64,000 nt of DNA from Edwardsiella piscicida (GCF_001896205.1 NZ_MPNU01000001.1:2031503-2095502), one strand, 5' to 3'. Positions 1 through 9,324 are shown, counted from the stretch's first letter. Translations and numbers: made by a program. Notes: a model not told the origin generated them from the sequence alone.

Positions 1-66
1 CACTCCGTCGAAGAGATCGCCGCCAAAATCATCGATACCCTGGGGCTCAATCGCCGCATGTATTGA
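1..66 (+). CDS. ppsR: PEP synthetase regulatory protein PpsR, C-terminal end only
   Basis: The window opens inside a reading frame whose last 21 codons end in NRRMY before a TGA stop. The tail resembles the C-terminus of PpsR (YdiA), the bifunctional kinase/pyrophosphorylase that switches phosphoenolpyruvate synthetase off and on. The match is short, so the call leans on position: in E. coli ppsR lies directly upstream of aroH on the same strand, as here. The start and most of the protein lie outside the window. Confidence 0.75.
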   Translation, partial: HSVEEIAAKIIDTLGLNRRMY

Positions 67-144
67 GATGGCGCCTGCCCCTGTCGCCGCATCCCTGCGC
101 CGCGGGGCGGGCAAAAAAGGCGCTTATTGTGCGACCTGACGCAT

Positions 145-162
145 GTACTAGTAAGAAAGTAC
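145..162 (+). promoter_or_regulatory. Candidate TrpR operator of aroH
   Basis: An imperfect palindrome, GTACTAGT followed by a diverged right arm ending AGTAC, lies about 120 bp upstream of the aroH start. I count 13 of 18 matches to the E. coli aroH-type TrpR operator. TrpR represses aroH in E. coli when tryptophan is plentiful. The left arm is well kept and the right arm weaker, so binding is an inference. Confidence 0.55.
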
Positions 163-278
163 ATCAACTGCTCACAAAAGCAGCGACGCTCTATTGATTT
201 GTCCGGTAATTGCTTTATCGTGATCCCCATCACTTCCCGGTACTCCTGCCGTTGAGAAGACCAGCTTTAGAGATAGCC

Positions 279-1325
279 ATGCACAAAACCGATGAACTGC
301 GTACTGCGCGCATCGATACATTGATTTCGCCCGCAGAACTGGCGCAGCAACTGCCTATCGATCCGTCGGTGGCAGAGCACGTGACAACGTCACGAAAACG
401 AATTGAACGCATCCTTCAGGGCGATGATCCCCGCCTGTTGGTCATCATTGGTCCCTGCTCCATCCACGATACGGCGGCGGCGCTGGATTACGCCCAGCGC
501 CTGGCCCCCCTGTGCCAGCGCTATCGGGATCGTCTGGAGATCGTGATGCGCACCTATTTTGAAAAGCCGCGCACCGTTATCGGCTGGAAAGGGCTGATCT
601 CCGACCCGGATCTGAACGGCGCCTGCCGCGTCAACCACGGCATCCGCCTGGCCCGAGAGCTGCTGCTGCGGGTCAATCAGCTAGGGGTGCCGACCGCAAC
701 AGAATTTTTAGATATGGTGACCGGGCAATATATTGCCGATCTGATCAGCTGGGGCGCCATCGGCGCGCGTACCACGGAGAGCCAGATCCACCGCGAGATG
801 GCCTCGGCGCTCTCCTGTCCGGTCGGTTTTAAAAACGGCACCGACGGCAGCACCCGCATCGCCATCGACGCCATCCGCGCCGCCCGCGCCAGCCATATGT
901 TCCTGTCGCCGGATAAAGATGGCCGGATGACCATTTACCAGACCAGCGGCAACCCGTTTGGCCATATCATCATGCGCGGCGGCAAGGTGCCCAACTACCA
1001 CCCGGCCGACGTGGAGCAGACCTGCCAACAGCTGCGCCAGTACGACCTGCCGCCCTACCTGATCGTCGACGCCAGCCACGGCAACAGCCAAAAGCAGCAC
1101 CGCAGGCAGCTTAACGTCGCCGAGGCGGTCGCCAGCCAGATCCGCGCCGGCTCCCGCAATATTGTCGGGATCATGGCGGAGAGCTTCATCGCCGAGGGGG
1201 CACAGAAAAATCTGCCCGGACAGGCGCTGATCTACGGGCAATCGATCACCGACCCCTGCCTGGGCTGGGAGGACAGCGAACGGCTACTCGCACAGCTGGC
1301 CGATGCGGTCGGCAGCCGCCTCTGA
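279..1325 (+). CDS. aroH: 3-deoxy-7-phosphoheptulonate synthase, Trp-sensitive (AroH)
   Basis: This 348-residue protein condenses phosphoenolpyruvate and erythrose 4-phosphate to DAHP, the first step of the shikimate pathway, in the cytoplasm. The class I DAHP synthase signatures are clear: LLVIIGPCSIHD near residue 50, GWKGLISDPDLNG near 110, and PVGFKNGTDG near 190. The N-terminus MHKTDELRTARID matches AroH rather than AroF or AroG, and 348 residues is the E. coli AroH length. The ATG at 279 is preferred to the in-frame ATG at 210 because the extra 23 residues match nothing in the family. The ppsR-aroH order and the upstream TrpR-like site support the Trp-regulated isozyme. Confidence 0.95.
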   Translation: MHKTDELRTARIDTLISPAELAQQLPIDPSVAEHVTTSRKRIERILQGDDPRLLVIIGPCSIHDTAAALDYAQRLAPLCQRYRDRLEIVMRTYFEKPRTVIGWKGLISDPDLNGACRVNHGIRLARELLLRVNQLGVPTATEFLDMVTGQYIADLISWGAIGARTTESQIHREMASALSCPVGFKNGTDGSTRIAIDAIRAARASHMFLSPDKDGRMTIYQTSGNPFGHIIMRGGKVPNYHPADVEQTCQQLRQYDLPPYLIVDASHGNSQKQHRRQLNVAEAVASQIRAGSRNIVGIMAESFIAEGAQKNLPGQALIYGQSITDPCLGWEDSERLLAQLADAVGSRL

Positions 1326-1332
1326 CCCCGAT

Positions 1333-1357
1333 CGGGACGCACGCCCGCGGCGTCCCG
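1333..1357 (+). terminator. Stem-loop after aroH, possible terminator
   Basis: An 8-bp GC-rich stem, CGGGACGC paired with GCGTCCCG, begins 7 nt past the aroH stop. No uridine tract follows, so it may protect or process the 3' end rather than terminate intrinsically. Confidence 0.4.
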
Positions 1358-1439
1358 ACATCCCCTTATCCCCGCATTTTATCTTTTTGTGCCCTTTCGC
1401 TTGATCCAGATCATGAACAATTCGCATTACCGTTGATCG

Positions 1440-1458
1440 AATGATAACTATTATCATT
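1440..1458. promoter_or_regulatory. Fur box upstream of hutW
   Basis: AATGATAACTATTATCATT is a near-perfect inverted repeat that closely follows the 19-bp Fur consensus built from GATAAT units. It lies 38 bp before the hutW ATG, so Fe(II)-Fur should repress the hutW-hutX-chuY operon when iron is sufficient. Confidence 0.85.
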
Positions 1459-1495
1459 CAATGCCGCGCAGATCAGGTATTAACGGAGAGTTACC

Positions 1496-2878
1496 ATGAC
1501 GCTGGACATTACCCCCTATCTGGCCGCGGCCGAGGGCATTCCCTTCCCCGAACGCTGGGCCACCATGCCCTGGCGCCATCAGCAGCCTCTGCCCGCCGAC
1601 GCCCTGGCGCAGGGCTGGCAGCACCTATGCCAACGCACCCTGCCGCCCAATAAGCGCCTGGTCTATGTGCATATCCCCTTTTGCGCCACCCACTGTACCT
1701 TCTGTGGTTTTTATCAAAACCGTTTCAGCGAGCAGGCCGTTGCTCGCTACTGCGACTACCTGCAGCGCGAAATCGCCCTGGAGAGCGCCCTGCCGCTGCA
1801 GCAGTCGGCGCCCATCCACGCCATCTATCTGGGCGGCGGAACCCCCAGCGCCCTGAGCGCTGAACAGCTGTATCGCCTGATTACTCAGCTGCGCAGCGCG
1901 CTGCCGCTGGCCGCCGACGGCGAAATCACCGTCGAAGGACGCGTGCTGAACTTTGACGATGCGCGCATCGACGCCTGTCTGGCGGCCGGCGCCAACCGTT
2001 TCTCCATCGGCATTCAGACCTTTGATACCCGTCTACGCCAGCGTATGGGGCGGCGGGCCGATCGCGATCGGGCCATCGCCTTTCTGCGGGCGCTGGCCGA
2101 GCGCGACCGGGCGGCGGTGATCTGCGATCTGATGTTTGGCCTACCGGGGCAGACCGCGCGGGAGTGGCAAAACGATCTGGACATCGTCAAGGATTTGCCG
2201 CTGGACGGCGTCGATCTCTACGCGCTCAATCTGCTGCCCTCGACGCCGCTGGCCAAGGCCGTCGCCAACGCCCGTACCCGCGTCGCTGACGCCGCAGAAC
2301 GCCAGTCATTCTACCTGCATGCGCTCGATGAGCTGGATAAGCGGGGCTGGCGCCAGCTCAGCAACAGCCACTGGGCACGCACCACCCGCGAGCGCAATCT
2401 GTATAACCTGCTGATCAAGCAGGGGGCAGACTGTCTGGCCTTCGGCAGCGGTGCCGGCGGCCACTTGGATGGCCAGTCCTATATGCTGCAGCGCTCCCTG
2501 GAGGCCTACTATCAACGGCTGGACGCCGCGGAAAAGCCGCTGATGATGCTGAGCGCGCCCGCGCCGCAGCACCGCTGGCGCCTGGCGCTGCAGGGCGGTA
2601 TCGAAACCGGGCGGCTGGATCTCGCCACCCTGCTCGACGATCCTACGCCGCTGCTGCCGCTGCTGCTGCAGTGGCAATCCTGCGATTTGCTACGCCTGCG
2701 GGATCACTGCCTCACGCTGACGCCGCGCGGGCGTTTTTGGGCCAGCAATCTGCTGCAGGCCCTGCAGCAGCTGTTGGCTCAGCTGTTGACCCCCTTGCAG
2801 GCAACCCCCCTTAGCGCTGGTGCACACGCCGCGCACGCCCCCCATCACACACACTCGGAGAGACACCATGCATCCTGA
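1496..2878 (+). CDS. hutW: Haem-utilisation radical SAM protein HutW/ChuW
   Basis: A 460-residue radical SAM enzyme of the HemN/HutW/ChuW group. The [4Fe-4S]-SAM motif CATHCTFC (Cx3Cx2C) lies near residue 63, followed by YLGGGTPS near 113, typical of the HemN-like fold. In E. coli O157 the homologue ChuW opens the haem ring anaerobically by a radical methyl transfer, giving a linear tetrapyrrole and releasing iron. A good Shine-Dalgarno (taacggag) precedes the ATG. It starts an operon with hutX and chuY, behind a Fur box, and overlaps hutX by 11 nt. A coproporphyrinogen oxidase role is unlikely, given the haem-uptake neighbours. Confidence 0.9.
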   Translation: MTLDITPYLAAAEGIPFPERWATMPWRHQQPLPADALAQGWQHLCQRTLPPNKRLVYVHIPFCATHCTFCGFYQNRFSEQAVARYCDYLQREIALESALPLQQSAPIHAIYLGGGTPSALSAEQLYRLITQLRSALPLAADGEITVEGRVLNFDDARIDACLAAGANRFSIGIQTFDTRLRQRMGRRADRDRAIAFLRALAERDRAAVICDLMFGLPGQTAREWQNDLDIVKDLPLDGVDLYALNLLPSTPLAKAVANARTRVADAAERQSFYLHALDELDKRGWRQLSNSHWARTTRERNLYNLLIKQGADCLAFGSGAGGHLDGQSYMLQRSLEAYYQRLDAAEKPLMMLSAPAPQHRWRLALQGGIETGRLDLATLLDDPTPLLPLLLQWQSCDLLRLRDHCLTLTPRGRFWASNLLQALQQLLAQLLTPLQATPLSAGAHAAHAPHHTHSERHHAS

Positions 2879-3389
2879 ACATCAGCCACGCATTGCCGAA
2901 CTGGACGCCTTTCTATCCACGGCGCCGACGGATACCGTTGAAGCGATCGCCCAGCGCTTCGCGCTCTCGGCGCTGGACGTTCTGCGCCACCTGCCGCAGG
3001 TCACCCTGTGCGACGGCGACGCCTTTGATCGGGTTTGGCAAACCCTGACCGGCTGGGGCGATGTCACCACGCTTATCAACAACCCCGATTTAATTCTGGA
3101 GTTTCATGGCCCGCTGCCCGGCGGCGCCCACCGACACGGCTTTTTCAACCTGCGCGGCAAAGGCGGCCTGAGCGGCCACATCCGGGCTCAGCGCTGCCGA
3201 CACATTGCACTGGTGGAGCGTCCCTTCATGGGGATGGAGACTGCCAGCGTGTGGTTTATCAACCCTGAAGGACAGGCCATGCTGAAAGTGTTCGTCGGCC
3301 GGGATGAGCAGCGCCGCCTGCGGGAAGAGCCCCTGGCCGCGTTCCGCGCCCTGGCCCAAACGCTGTCCACCGCAGGCGCGCACGCATGA
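2868..3389 (+). CDS. hutX: Haem-utilisation cytosolic carrier protein HutX
   Basis: A 173-residue protein of the HutX/ChuX/HugX family. Members bind haem in the cytoplasm as dimers and pass it to haem-degrading partners. Family features include the N-terminal helical segment with FALSALDVLRHLP, the central GDAFDRVWQTLTGWGDVT stretch and the HGFFNLRGKGGLSGH segment. The ATG at 2868 is chosen over an upstream in-frame ATG at 2820 because GGAGAGACACC precedes it and the longer form adds a histidine-rich stretch not seen in the family. It overlaps hutW by 11 nt and chuY by 4 nt (ATGA), indicating tight translational coupling. Confidence 0.9.
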   Translation: MHPEHQPRIAELDAFLSTAPTDTVEAIAQRFALSALDVLRHLPQVTLCDGDAFDRVWQTLTGWGDVTTLINNPDLILEFHGPLPGGAHRHGFFNLRGKGGLSGHIRAQRCRHIALVERPFMGMETASVWFINPEGQAMLKVFVGRDEQRRLREEPLAAFRALAQTLSTAGAHA

Positions 3390-4018
3390 CGCCGTGGATC
3401 CTGTTTGGCGCCGGACAGGGCGCCGGCCTGGCGCTGGCCCAGCGGGCGGCAGGCCATCGCCCGCTGTATGCCCTGGTGCGTAAAGAGGCCCAGGCCCAGC
3501 GCCTGCGCGACCTCGGCGTCCAGGTCACGCTGGGCGATGCCTGCGATACACAGGCGCTGCAGGCGCTATATCGCCAGGCGGGGGCGCACAGCGCGATCCT
3601 CTCCACCCTGGGCGGCGGCGGTCATGACTATCTCGCCCACCGGGCCATTATCGATTGCGCCGTTGAGCAGGGGATCGCCCGGATGCTGTTAGTGACATCG
3701 CTGGGCTGCGGGGAGAGCTGGCCATTGCTGTCGCCGCGCGCCCGCGCTGCCTTCGGCCACGCGGTGCGGGAAAAGAGCCTGGCGGAGTGCTGGCTGCAGA
3801 GCAGCGGTATGGACTTTTGCATTCTGCGCCCCGGCGGGTTGCTGGATGGCGAAGCCAGCGGGCAAGCCACGCTGCACCGGACGCCGCGCCACGGTCTGGT
3901 GCGCCGCGCCGATCTGGCGCAGTGGATGTACCGCCTGATGGAAATGCCGCAGGCCTGGGGACAGATCCACACGCTGGTAGACCGCCATCTGACGCCGCCC
4001 GAGCGCCCCGTGCGCTAA
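3386..4018 (+). CDS. chuY: ChuY-like NAD(P)H-dependent reductase, probable anaerobilin reductase
   Basis: A 210-residue Rossmann-fold protein related to atypical short-chain dehydrogenases and biliverdin reductase B. The dinucleotide-binding segment FGAGQGAGLALAQRA lies at residues 7-21, and a second conserved strand, MLLVTSLGCGES, lies near 107. The start codon overlaps the hutX stop, so the three genes hutW-hutX-chuY form one unit matching E. coli O157 chuW-chuX-chuY. There ChuY reduces the linear tetrapyrrole made by ChuW. The role is inferred from family and position; no substrate residues can be assigned from sequence alone. Confidence 0.8.
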   Translation: MTPWILFGAGQGAGLALAQRAAGHRPLYALVRKEAQAQRLRDLGVQVTLGDACDTQALQALYRQAGAHSAILSTLGGGGHDYLAHRAIIDCAVEQGIARMLLVTSLGCGESWPLLSPRARAAFGHAVREKSLAECWLQSSGMDFCILRPGGLLDGEASGQATLHRTPRHGLVRRADLAQWMYRLMEMPQAWGQIHTLVDRHLTPPERPVR

Positions 4019-4048
4019 AAACTGCTTGCCGTCGCCGGCGGCTTATAC

Positions 4049-4067
4049 GATAATGATTATCATTAAG
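4049..4067. promoter_or_regulatory. Fur box upstream of hemP-hemR
   Basis: GATAATGATTATCATTAAG matches the 19-bp Fur consensus almost throughout, failing only at the central base and the last two bases. It lies between chuY and hemP and should control the hemP-hemR-hmuSTUV genes by iron. Confidence 0.9.
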
Positions 4068-4100
4068 ATGAAGAGCGGAATTTTATCCTACGTACTCACT

Positions 4101-4283
4101 ATGGAAAAAGCGACCCCCGATTCACCACGTACCAGACTGACGCAAGAGCGTACTGCGCCGCCGGGCAGTACCATCGCCAGTCACACCCTGCTCGGTCAGG
4201 AAGGCCGGGTGACAATTACCCACCAGGGAGAGCACTACCAGCTACGCCAGACCCGATCGGGCAAACTGATCCTGACCAAATAG
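4101..4283 (+). CDS. hemP: Haemin uptake protein HemP
   Basis: A 60-residue protein of the HemP/HmuP/YdiE family. The family-defining tail YQLRQTRSGKLILTK is present, preceded by SHTLLGQEGRVTITHQGEHY. HemP-type proteins lie at the head of haem-uptake operons, and some are needed for transcription of the receptor gene. The start at 4101 is preferred because an upstream in-frame ATG at 4068 abuts the Fur box. No strong Shine-Dalgarno is visible, so the start is uncertain. E. coli K-12 has an isolated homologue, YdiE, next to aroH, the same neighbourhood. Confidence 0.85.
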   Translation: MEKATPDSPRTRLTQERTAPPGSTIASHTLLGQEGRVTITHQGEHYQLRQTRSGKLILTK

Positions 4284-4394
4284 ATACCATAACGCCCTAA
4301 TACCGTTTTGCCAGCCACCCAGTCCGCCGCATACCCGCGGTGCGGCAAGGCAGCCAGCAGTCCCAATGCCATACTACATTTGGAGTGTTGAGCC

Positions 4395-6392
4395 ATGCCT
4401 ACGCTTTTTAGCCCTGCCCTACGTCCGCTTACCCTGGCCATCGGCGCCATCGTGTTGACCCCCTCCCTGCTGCAGGCCGCGGAGAGCGGCGACCGCGTGA
4501 CCGTTATCGCCACCGGGAACCAGCGCGACAGCTTCAGCGCCCCGATGATGGTCACCGTCATCGACCAGCAGGATCCGGTGGCCGCCAGCGCGGCATCCGC
4601 GCCGGAAATGCTGCGTAATGTCCCGGGGCTCAGCCTGAGCGGCGTCGGCCGCAGCAATGGCCAGGACATCACGCTGCGCGGCTACGATAACCGCGGCGTT
4701 CTGGTCCTGGTCGATGGCGTACGCCAGGGAACCGACACCGGTCACCTGAACGGAACATTTCTCGATCCGGCGCTGATCAAGCGAGTCGAGGTGGTACGCG
4801 GCCCCGGCGCCCTGCTGTATGGCAACGGCGCGCTGGGCGGCGTGATCGCCTACCAGACCGTCGATGCCGCCGACCTGCTGCTGGCGGGGAAAAACAGCGG
4901 CTACCGCGTATTTGCCAGCGGCGGCACCCAAGATCACAGCCTGGGCCTGGGCGCCAGCGCCTATGCCCGCAGCGATACGCTGGATGGCCTGATCTCCTTT
5001 AGCACCCGCCAGCGCGGCGATCTGCGTCTTGGCGAGGGGGAAAGCGCCGCCAACCGCGAAACCATCGGCAACCTGTTGGCCAAAGGCACTTGGCTCATCG
5101 ACGATGCTCAATCGCTGCGCGCCAGCCTTCGCTATTACGACAACGCCGCCCGTGAGCCCAAAAATCCGCAGGATATCCAGGCCAGCGCCAACAACGTCAT
5201 GACCCGCCGCGATACTCTCCAACGCGATCTGCAGCTGGAGTACCGCCTCAAACCGAGGGAGAATACCTGGCTGGATGCCAGCCTGCGGCCTTACTACTCC
5301 GATGTCCGGATTACCGCCAACCCGCAGGGAGAAAGCGCCGAAAGCCGAACCCAGCGCACCCTGGGACTTCGGCTGGAAAACCGCAGTCGCCTATGGCACG
5401 ACGGCCCCGCCGCCCATCTGGTGACCTACGGCAGCGAAGCCTACGGCCAAAGCCAGCGCCCGGGCGGCGGCGCCAGCGCCTATCCCCAGGCGGACATCCG
5501 CTTTGCCTCGGGCTGGCTGCAGGATGAGATAACCCTGCGCGATCTGCCCGTTAGCCTGGTGGCTGGCACCCGCTACGATAACTACCGAGCCCACAACGAC
5601 AGCTATGGCGATATCAACGCGGACAAATGGTCGTCCCGGGCGGCCGTTACCGTGACCCCGGCCGACTGGCTGATGCTGTTTACCAGCTACGCCCAGGCCT
5701 TCCGGGCACCGACCATCGGAGAGATCTACAACGATGCCCGCCACTTTTCCATCGGGCCCTTTGTCAACTACTGGCGCCCCAACCCCAACCTGCGCCCGGA
5801 GAGCAACACCACCCAAGAGGCCGGCTTTGGGTTACGCTTCGACGATCTGCTGGCCGAGGGCGACAGCCTGCAGTTCAAGTCCAGCTACTTCGGCACCCGT
5901 GCCAAGAACTATATCGACACGCAGGTGGTCAACGACTTTGCCAAGCGCCAGTTCTATACCACCTCGATCAACGTTGACGATGTCAAACTGTGGGGCTGGG
6001 ACGTCGCGCTGAACTACCGCAGCGATCGGTTTAGCTGGGAATCGGCCTATAACCGCACCCGCGGCAAAAACAGCCAAAGCGGCGACTGGATTGCCAACGG
6101 AACGCCGGACACCCTCAGCAACCGGCTGGATATTCCGCTGGCCCACAGCGGCTTCTCCGTCGGCTGGGTCGGCACCTTTGCCGCCGCCTTCCACACCAAC
6201 GACAGCCGGACACAGCCGCAGGCCGGCTATGGCGTCAATGACTTCTATGTCAGCTACCGCACCCCGGCCCTGGGCAATCAGTTCAGCGCCACCACCGTCC
6301 TGAGCAATGCGTTTGACAAGACCTACTACGCGCCGAACGGCGCGCTGCAGGATGGCCGCGGCGCCCGTCTGCTGCTCAGCTACCAGTGGTAA
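4395..6392 (+). CDS. hemR: TonB-dependent haem/haemoglobin outer-membrane receptor (HemR/HmuR family)
   Basis: A 665-residue outer-membrane receptor. The signal peptide ends near LLQAAES (about residue 27). A TonB-box-like segment, DRVTVIATG, follows, then a plug domain with PGLSLSGVG and LRGYDNRGVLVLVDGVRQG. The haem-receptor signatures FRAP (YAQAFRAPTIGEIY, near residue 440) and NPNL (NPNLRPESN, near 462) flank a histidine (DARHFSIG), as in HemR-type receptors where this His contacts haem. The C-terminus ends in YQW, an aromatic end suited to barrel assembly. It sits between hemP and hmuS behind the second Fur box. TonB, ExbB and ExbD are not in the window. Confidence 0.92.
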   Translation: MPTLFSPALRPLTLAIGAIVLTPSLLQAAESGDRVTVIATGNQRDSFSAPMMVTVIDQQDPVAASAASAPEMLRNVPGLSLSGVGRSNGQDITLRGYDNRGVLVLVDGVRQGTDTGHLNGTFLDPALIKRVEVVRGPGALLYGNGALGGVIAYQTVDAADLLLAGKNSGYRVFASGGTQDHSLGLGASAYARSDTLDGLISFSTRQRGDLRLGEGESAANRETIGNLLAKGTWLIDDAQSLRASLRYYDNAAREPKNPQDIQASANNVMTRRDTLQRDLQLEYRLKPRENTWLDASLRPYYSDVRITANPQGESAESRTQRTLGLRLENRSRLWHDGPAAHLVTYGSEAYGQSQRPGGGASAYPQADIRFASGWLQDEITLRDLPVSLVAGTRYDNYRAHNDSYGDINADKWSSRAAVTVTPADWLMLFTSYAQAFRAPTIGEIYNDARHFSIGPFVNYWRPNPNLRPESNTTQEAGFGLRFDDLLAEGDSLQFKSSYFGTRAKNYIDTQVVNDFAKRQFYTTSINVDDVKLWGWDVALNYRSDRFSWESAYNRTRGKNSQSGDWIANGTPDTLSNRLDIPLAHSGFSVGWVGTFAAAFHTNDSRTQPQAGYGVNDFYVSYRTPALGNQFSATTVLSNAFDKTYYAPNGALQDGRGARLLLSYQW

Positions 6393-6406
6393 CGCTATTT
6401 TTACCC

Positions 6407-6430
6407 CGGGGCGTTAGCGCGCCCCGTTTT
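6407..6430 (+). terminator. Stem-loop between hemR and hmuS, possible attenuator
   Basis: A 7-bp GC stem (CGGGGCG paired with CGCCCCG, 6-nt loop) followed by TTTT lies in the 66-bp gap after the receptor gene. It resembles a weak intrinsic terminator. It could lower expression of hmuSTUV relative to the receptor, or stabilise the receptor mRNA 3' end. Confidence 0.5.
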
Positions 6431-6458
6431 CACCTGCACAATAAAAAAGGATCTTTGC

Positions 6459-7496
6459 ATGAGCCATGACCTGTATACCCGCTACCTGAACGCCCGCCAA
6501 GCGCACCCGCGCGCCTATGCCCGCGATCTGGCGCAGATATTAGGCGTCAGCGAGGGCGAGTTGACCCGGGCCCGCGTCGGCCACGACGCAGTCCGCCTGC
6601 ACGTTGACGCCGCGGCCCTGCTGACGGCCTGCGCCGCGCTGAGCGAGGTTAACGCCATCACCCGCAACGAGTATGCCGTACATGAGCATCTGGGGCGCTA
6701 TGACAACGCGCACCTGAGCGGCCACAGCGGGCTTATTCTCAATCCGCGGGCGCTGGATCTGCGTCTGTTTTTACAGCACTGGCACGCCGCCTTCGCCCTG
6801 CGTGAGCAGAGCGCGCGCGGCGAGCGCTTTAGCCTGCAGTGCTTTGACTCACAGGGCGACGCCGTACATAAAATCTACGCCACTCAGGCGAGCGATATGG
6901 CGGCCTGGCACGCGCTGGTTTCCCGCTTCACCGGCGACGAGAATCCGGCCTTCCCCGGGCTCTCCGCGCGCCCTCCTGTCGCCGCGCCGGCGCTGGACGC
7001 CGCCGCGCTGGAGCGCGAGTGGCGCGCCATGACCGATGTACACCAGTTTTTCCCGCTGCTGCAGCGCCATGGCGTCAGCCGCCAGCAGGCCTTTGCCGCC
7101 GTCGCCGATGATCTCGCCTACCGGGTAGACAACGCCGCGCTGCAGCAGATCCTGACCCAGGCGCAGCGGTGCCAGAATGAGATCATGATCTTCGTCGGTA
7201 ACCGTGGCTGCGTACAGATCTTCACCGGTGAAATCGCCAAGCTGACCCCGCAGGATCAATGGCTCAACGTCTTTAATCCGCGCTTTACCCTGCACCTGTT
7301 CGCCCCGGCTATCGCGGAGAGCTGGATCACCCGTAAACCGACCCGCGATGGGATGGTCAGCAGCCTGGAGCTGTTCGCCGCCGACGGCACCCAGATAGCC
7401 CAGCTGTTCGGGCAGCGTACCGAAGGAGAGGCGGAGCAGACACAGTGGCGCGAGCAGCTGGCGGCCCTGACCCCGCAGGTGAAGGAGCCGGCATAA
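6459..7496 (+). CDS. hmuS: Haemin-degrading factor HmuS (HemS/ChuS family)
   Basis: A 345-residue cytoplasmic haem-binding protein made of two structurally repeated halves. Family landmarks are the N-terminal [20 protein letters not shown] segment and [13 protein letters not shown] near residue 68. The second half holds [15 protein letters not shown] near 246 and [10 protein letters not shown] near 268. HemS/ChuS/HmuS relatives bind haem after import, and ChuS degrades it with release of iron. A Shine-Dalgarno (AAAGGA) precedes the ATG. The TAA stop overlaps the hmuT ATG (TAATG), so the two are translationally coupled. Together with the HutW set, the locus carries two haem-processing routes. 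Confidence 0.92.
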   Translation: MSHDLYTRYLNARQAHPRAYARDLAQILGVSEGELTRARVGHDAVRLHVDAAALLTACAALSEVNAITRNEYAVHEHLGRYDNAHLSGHSGLILNPRALDLRLFLQHWHAAFALREQSARGERFSLQCFDSQGDAVHKIYATQASDMAAWHALVSRFTGDENPAFPGLSARPPVAAPALDAAALEREWRAMTDVHQFFPLLQRHGVSRQQAFAAVADDLAYRVDNAALQQILTQAQRCQNEIMIFVGNRGCVQIFTGEIAKLTPQDQWLNVFNPRFTLHLFAPAIAESWITRKPTRDGMVSSLELFAADGTQIAQLFGQRTEGEAEQTQWREQLAALTPQVKEPA

Positions 7497-8326
7497 TGAC
7501 CAGAATCACCTCGGCAATACTGCTGCTGGCGCTGTGCAGCGTCGACGCCCGGGCCGGTGAGCGGCTTATCACCCTCGGCGGTGACGTGACGGAGATCGTG
7601 TTTGCCCTGGGGGCGGGCGACCAGGTCGTCGCCCGGGACAGCACCAGCACCCAGCCTGCCGCCGCCGCCGCACTGCCTGACGTCGGCTATATGCGCCAAC
7701 TCAACGCAGAGGGTATCCTCGCCCTGAAACCGACCCGGGTGCTCGCCAGCGATCAGGCCCAGCCGGCCATCGCGCTGTCACAGATAAGCGAGGTGGGCGT
7801 CACCGTGGTACCGGTGACCAGCGTCAACCGCCTGGACGCCGTCGGCGACAAAATCCACCGGCTGGCCAGCGCGCTGGGGCGCGAGGCGCAGGGACAAGCG
7901 CTGATCGAGGACTACCGGCGGCGCCTGGCCGCCATTCCGCGATCGCCCCTCAATACCCGGGTGCTGTTTATCCTTAGCCACAGCGGCATGACGCCGATGG
8001 CCGCCGGCGGCCAGACCGCCGCTGACGCCATAATTCGCGCCGCCGGGGGCCAGAACGCCATGCAGGGCTTTAACCGCTACCGGCCGCTCTCCCAGGAGGG
8101 GGGCATCGCCGCCCAGCCGGATCTGATCCTGATCAGCCGCGATGGCGCCAAGGCGCTGGGGGGCCCCGCGCGGGTATGGGCGCTGCCTGGAATGGCGCAA
8201 ACGCCGGCGGCGCGCGAAAAGCGGGTTCTGGTGCTGGATGACATGGCGCTGCTGGGCTTTACCCTCGGCACACCGGATGCGCTGGCCGCCCTGCGTAGCG
8301 CGGCCGAGCAGGCGCAGCGACCATGA
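7496..8326 (+). CDS. hmuT: Haem ABC transporter periplasmic binding protein HmuT
   Basis: A 276-residue periplasmic haem-binding protein of the cluster A-II (BtuF/FhuD-like) type. A signal peptide of about 20 residues ends near DARA-GE. The mature start [26 protein letters not shown] is typical. [16 protein letters not shown] carries the conserved tyrosine that ligands haem in ShuT/HmuT proteins, and [12 protein letters not shown] carries a candidate second-ligand histidine. The ATG at 7496 is chosen over an upstream in-frame ATG at 7445 because the extra residues precede a clean signal peptide and lie inside hmuS. Its stop overlaps the hmuU start (ATGA). Confidence 0.92.
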   Translation: MTRITSAILLLALCSVDARAGERLITLGGDVTEIVFALGAGDQVVARDSTSTQPAAAAALPDVGYMRQLNAEGILALKPTRVLASDQAQPAIALSQISEVGVTVVPVTSVNRLDAVGDKIHRLASALGREAQGQALIEDYRRRLAAIPRSPLNTRVLFILSHSGMTPMAAGGQTAADAIIRAAGGQNAMQGFNRYRPLSQEGGIAAQPDLILISRDGAKALGGPARVWALPGMAQTPAAREKRVLVLDDMALLGFTLGTPDALAALRSAAEQAQRP

Positions 8327-9324
8327 TCCGTCGCTCACCGCGCCTGACGCTGGGGCTGCTGCTGGGTCTATTGATGTTGACCACCCTGGTCGCCGCTCAC
8401 CTGGGCGCACTGCGCCTGTCGCCCGTCGCGCTGCTGCGCGACGGCGATCCCCTTCAGTGGCAGATCTGGCTCAACATCCGCCTGCCGCGGGTGCTGCTGG
8501 CGGTGGTTATCGGCATTGCGCTGGCCGTCTCCGGCACCGTTATGCAGGGGCTGTTCCGCAACCCGCTGGCCGATCCCGCCCTGCTGGGGATCAGCAGCGG
8601 CGCGGCGCTGTGCGTGGCGCTGACCATCGTGCTCCCGCTGGCGCTCTCGCCGCTGCTGGCGCTGTATGCCCAAATGCTGGCGGCGTTTGGCGGCAGCCTG
8701 GCCATTTCGCTGCTGATTTATCTATTAAGCCGCGGCGCATCGGTGACACTGTCACGATTGCTGCTCGCCGGGATCGCCATTAACGCCCTCTGCTTTGCCC
8801 TGGTCGGGGTACTAAGCTACCTGAGCGACGATCAGCAGCTGCGTCAGTTCACCCTGTGGAGCATGGGAACCCTGTCGCGCAGCGAATGGCACACGCTGGG
8901 CGCCAGCGCCCTGCTGATCCTGCCGGCCAGCCTGTTCGCGCTCACGCTGGCCCAGCGCCTGAACCTGCTGCAGCTGGGCGATGAAGAGGCCCACTACCTT
9001 GGGCTCGACGTGGCGCGCACCAAGCGCCAGCTCTTGCTGCTCAGCGCCGTACTGGTCGGCAGCGCGGTGGCCGTCAGCGGCGTCATCGGCTTTATTGGCC
9101 TGGTGGTTCCCCACCTGTTTCGCCTGCGGCTCGGCGCCGATCACCGCTGGCTACTGCCCTGCGCGGCGCTGGGCGGCGCCTGCCTGCTGCTGCTGGCCGA
9201 TACCCTGGCCCGCACCCTGGCGGCCCCGGCGGAAATGCCGGTCGGCATGCTGACCAGCCTCCTGGGCGGCCCCTATTTTCTCTGGCTGATACTGCGCTAC
9301 CGGGAGGTAAGTCATGGTCAATAA
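8323..9324 (+). CDS. hmuU: Haem ABC transporter permease HmuU
   Basis: A 333-residue inner-membrane permease of the FecCD/BtuC family, with about ten hydrophobic segments. Family motifs are visible: [20 protein letters not shown] near residue 50, [18 protein letters not shown] near 75, and [13 protein letters not shown] near 255, the coupling region. It pairs with HmuT and HmuV to move haem from periplasm to cytoplasm using ATP. The gene overlaps hmuT by 4 nt and hmuV by 11 nt. Confidence 0.93.
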   Translation: MIRRSPRLTLGLLLGLLMLTTLVAAHLGALRLSPVALLRDGDPLQWQIWLNIRLPRVLLAVVIGIALAVSGTVMQGLFRNPLADPALLGISSGAALCVALTIVLPLALSPLLALYAQMLAAFGGSLAISLLIYLLSRGASVTLSRLLLAGIAINALCFALVGVLSYLSDDQQLRQFTLWSMGTLSRSEWHTLGASALLILPASLFALTLAQRLNLLQLGDEEAHYLGLDVARTKRQLLLLSAVLVGSAVAVSGVIGFIGLVVPHLFRLRLGADHRWLLPCAALGGACLLLLADTLARTLAAPAEMPVGMLTSLLGGPYFLWLILRYREVSHGQ

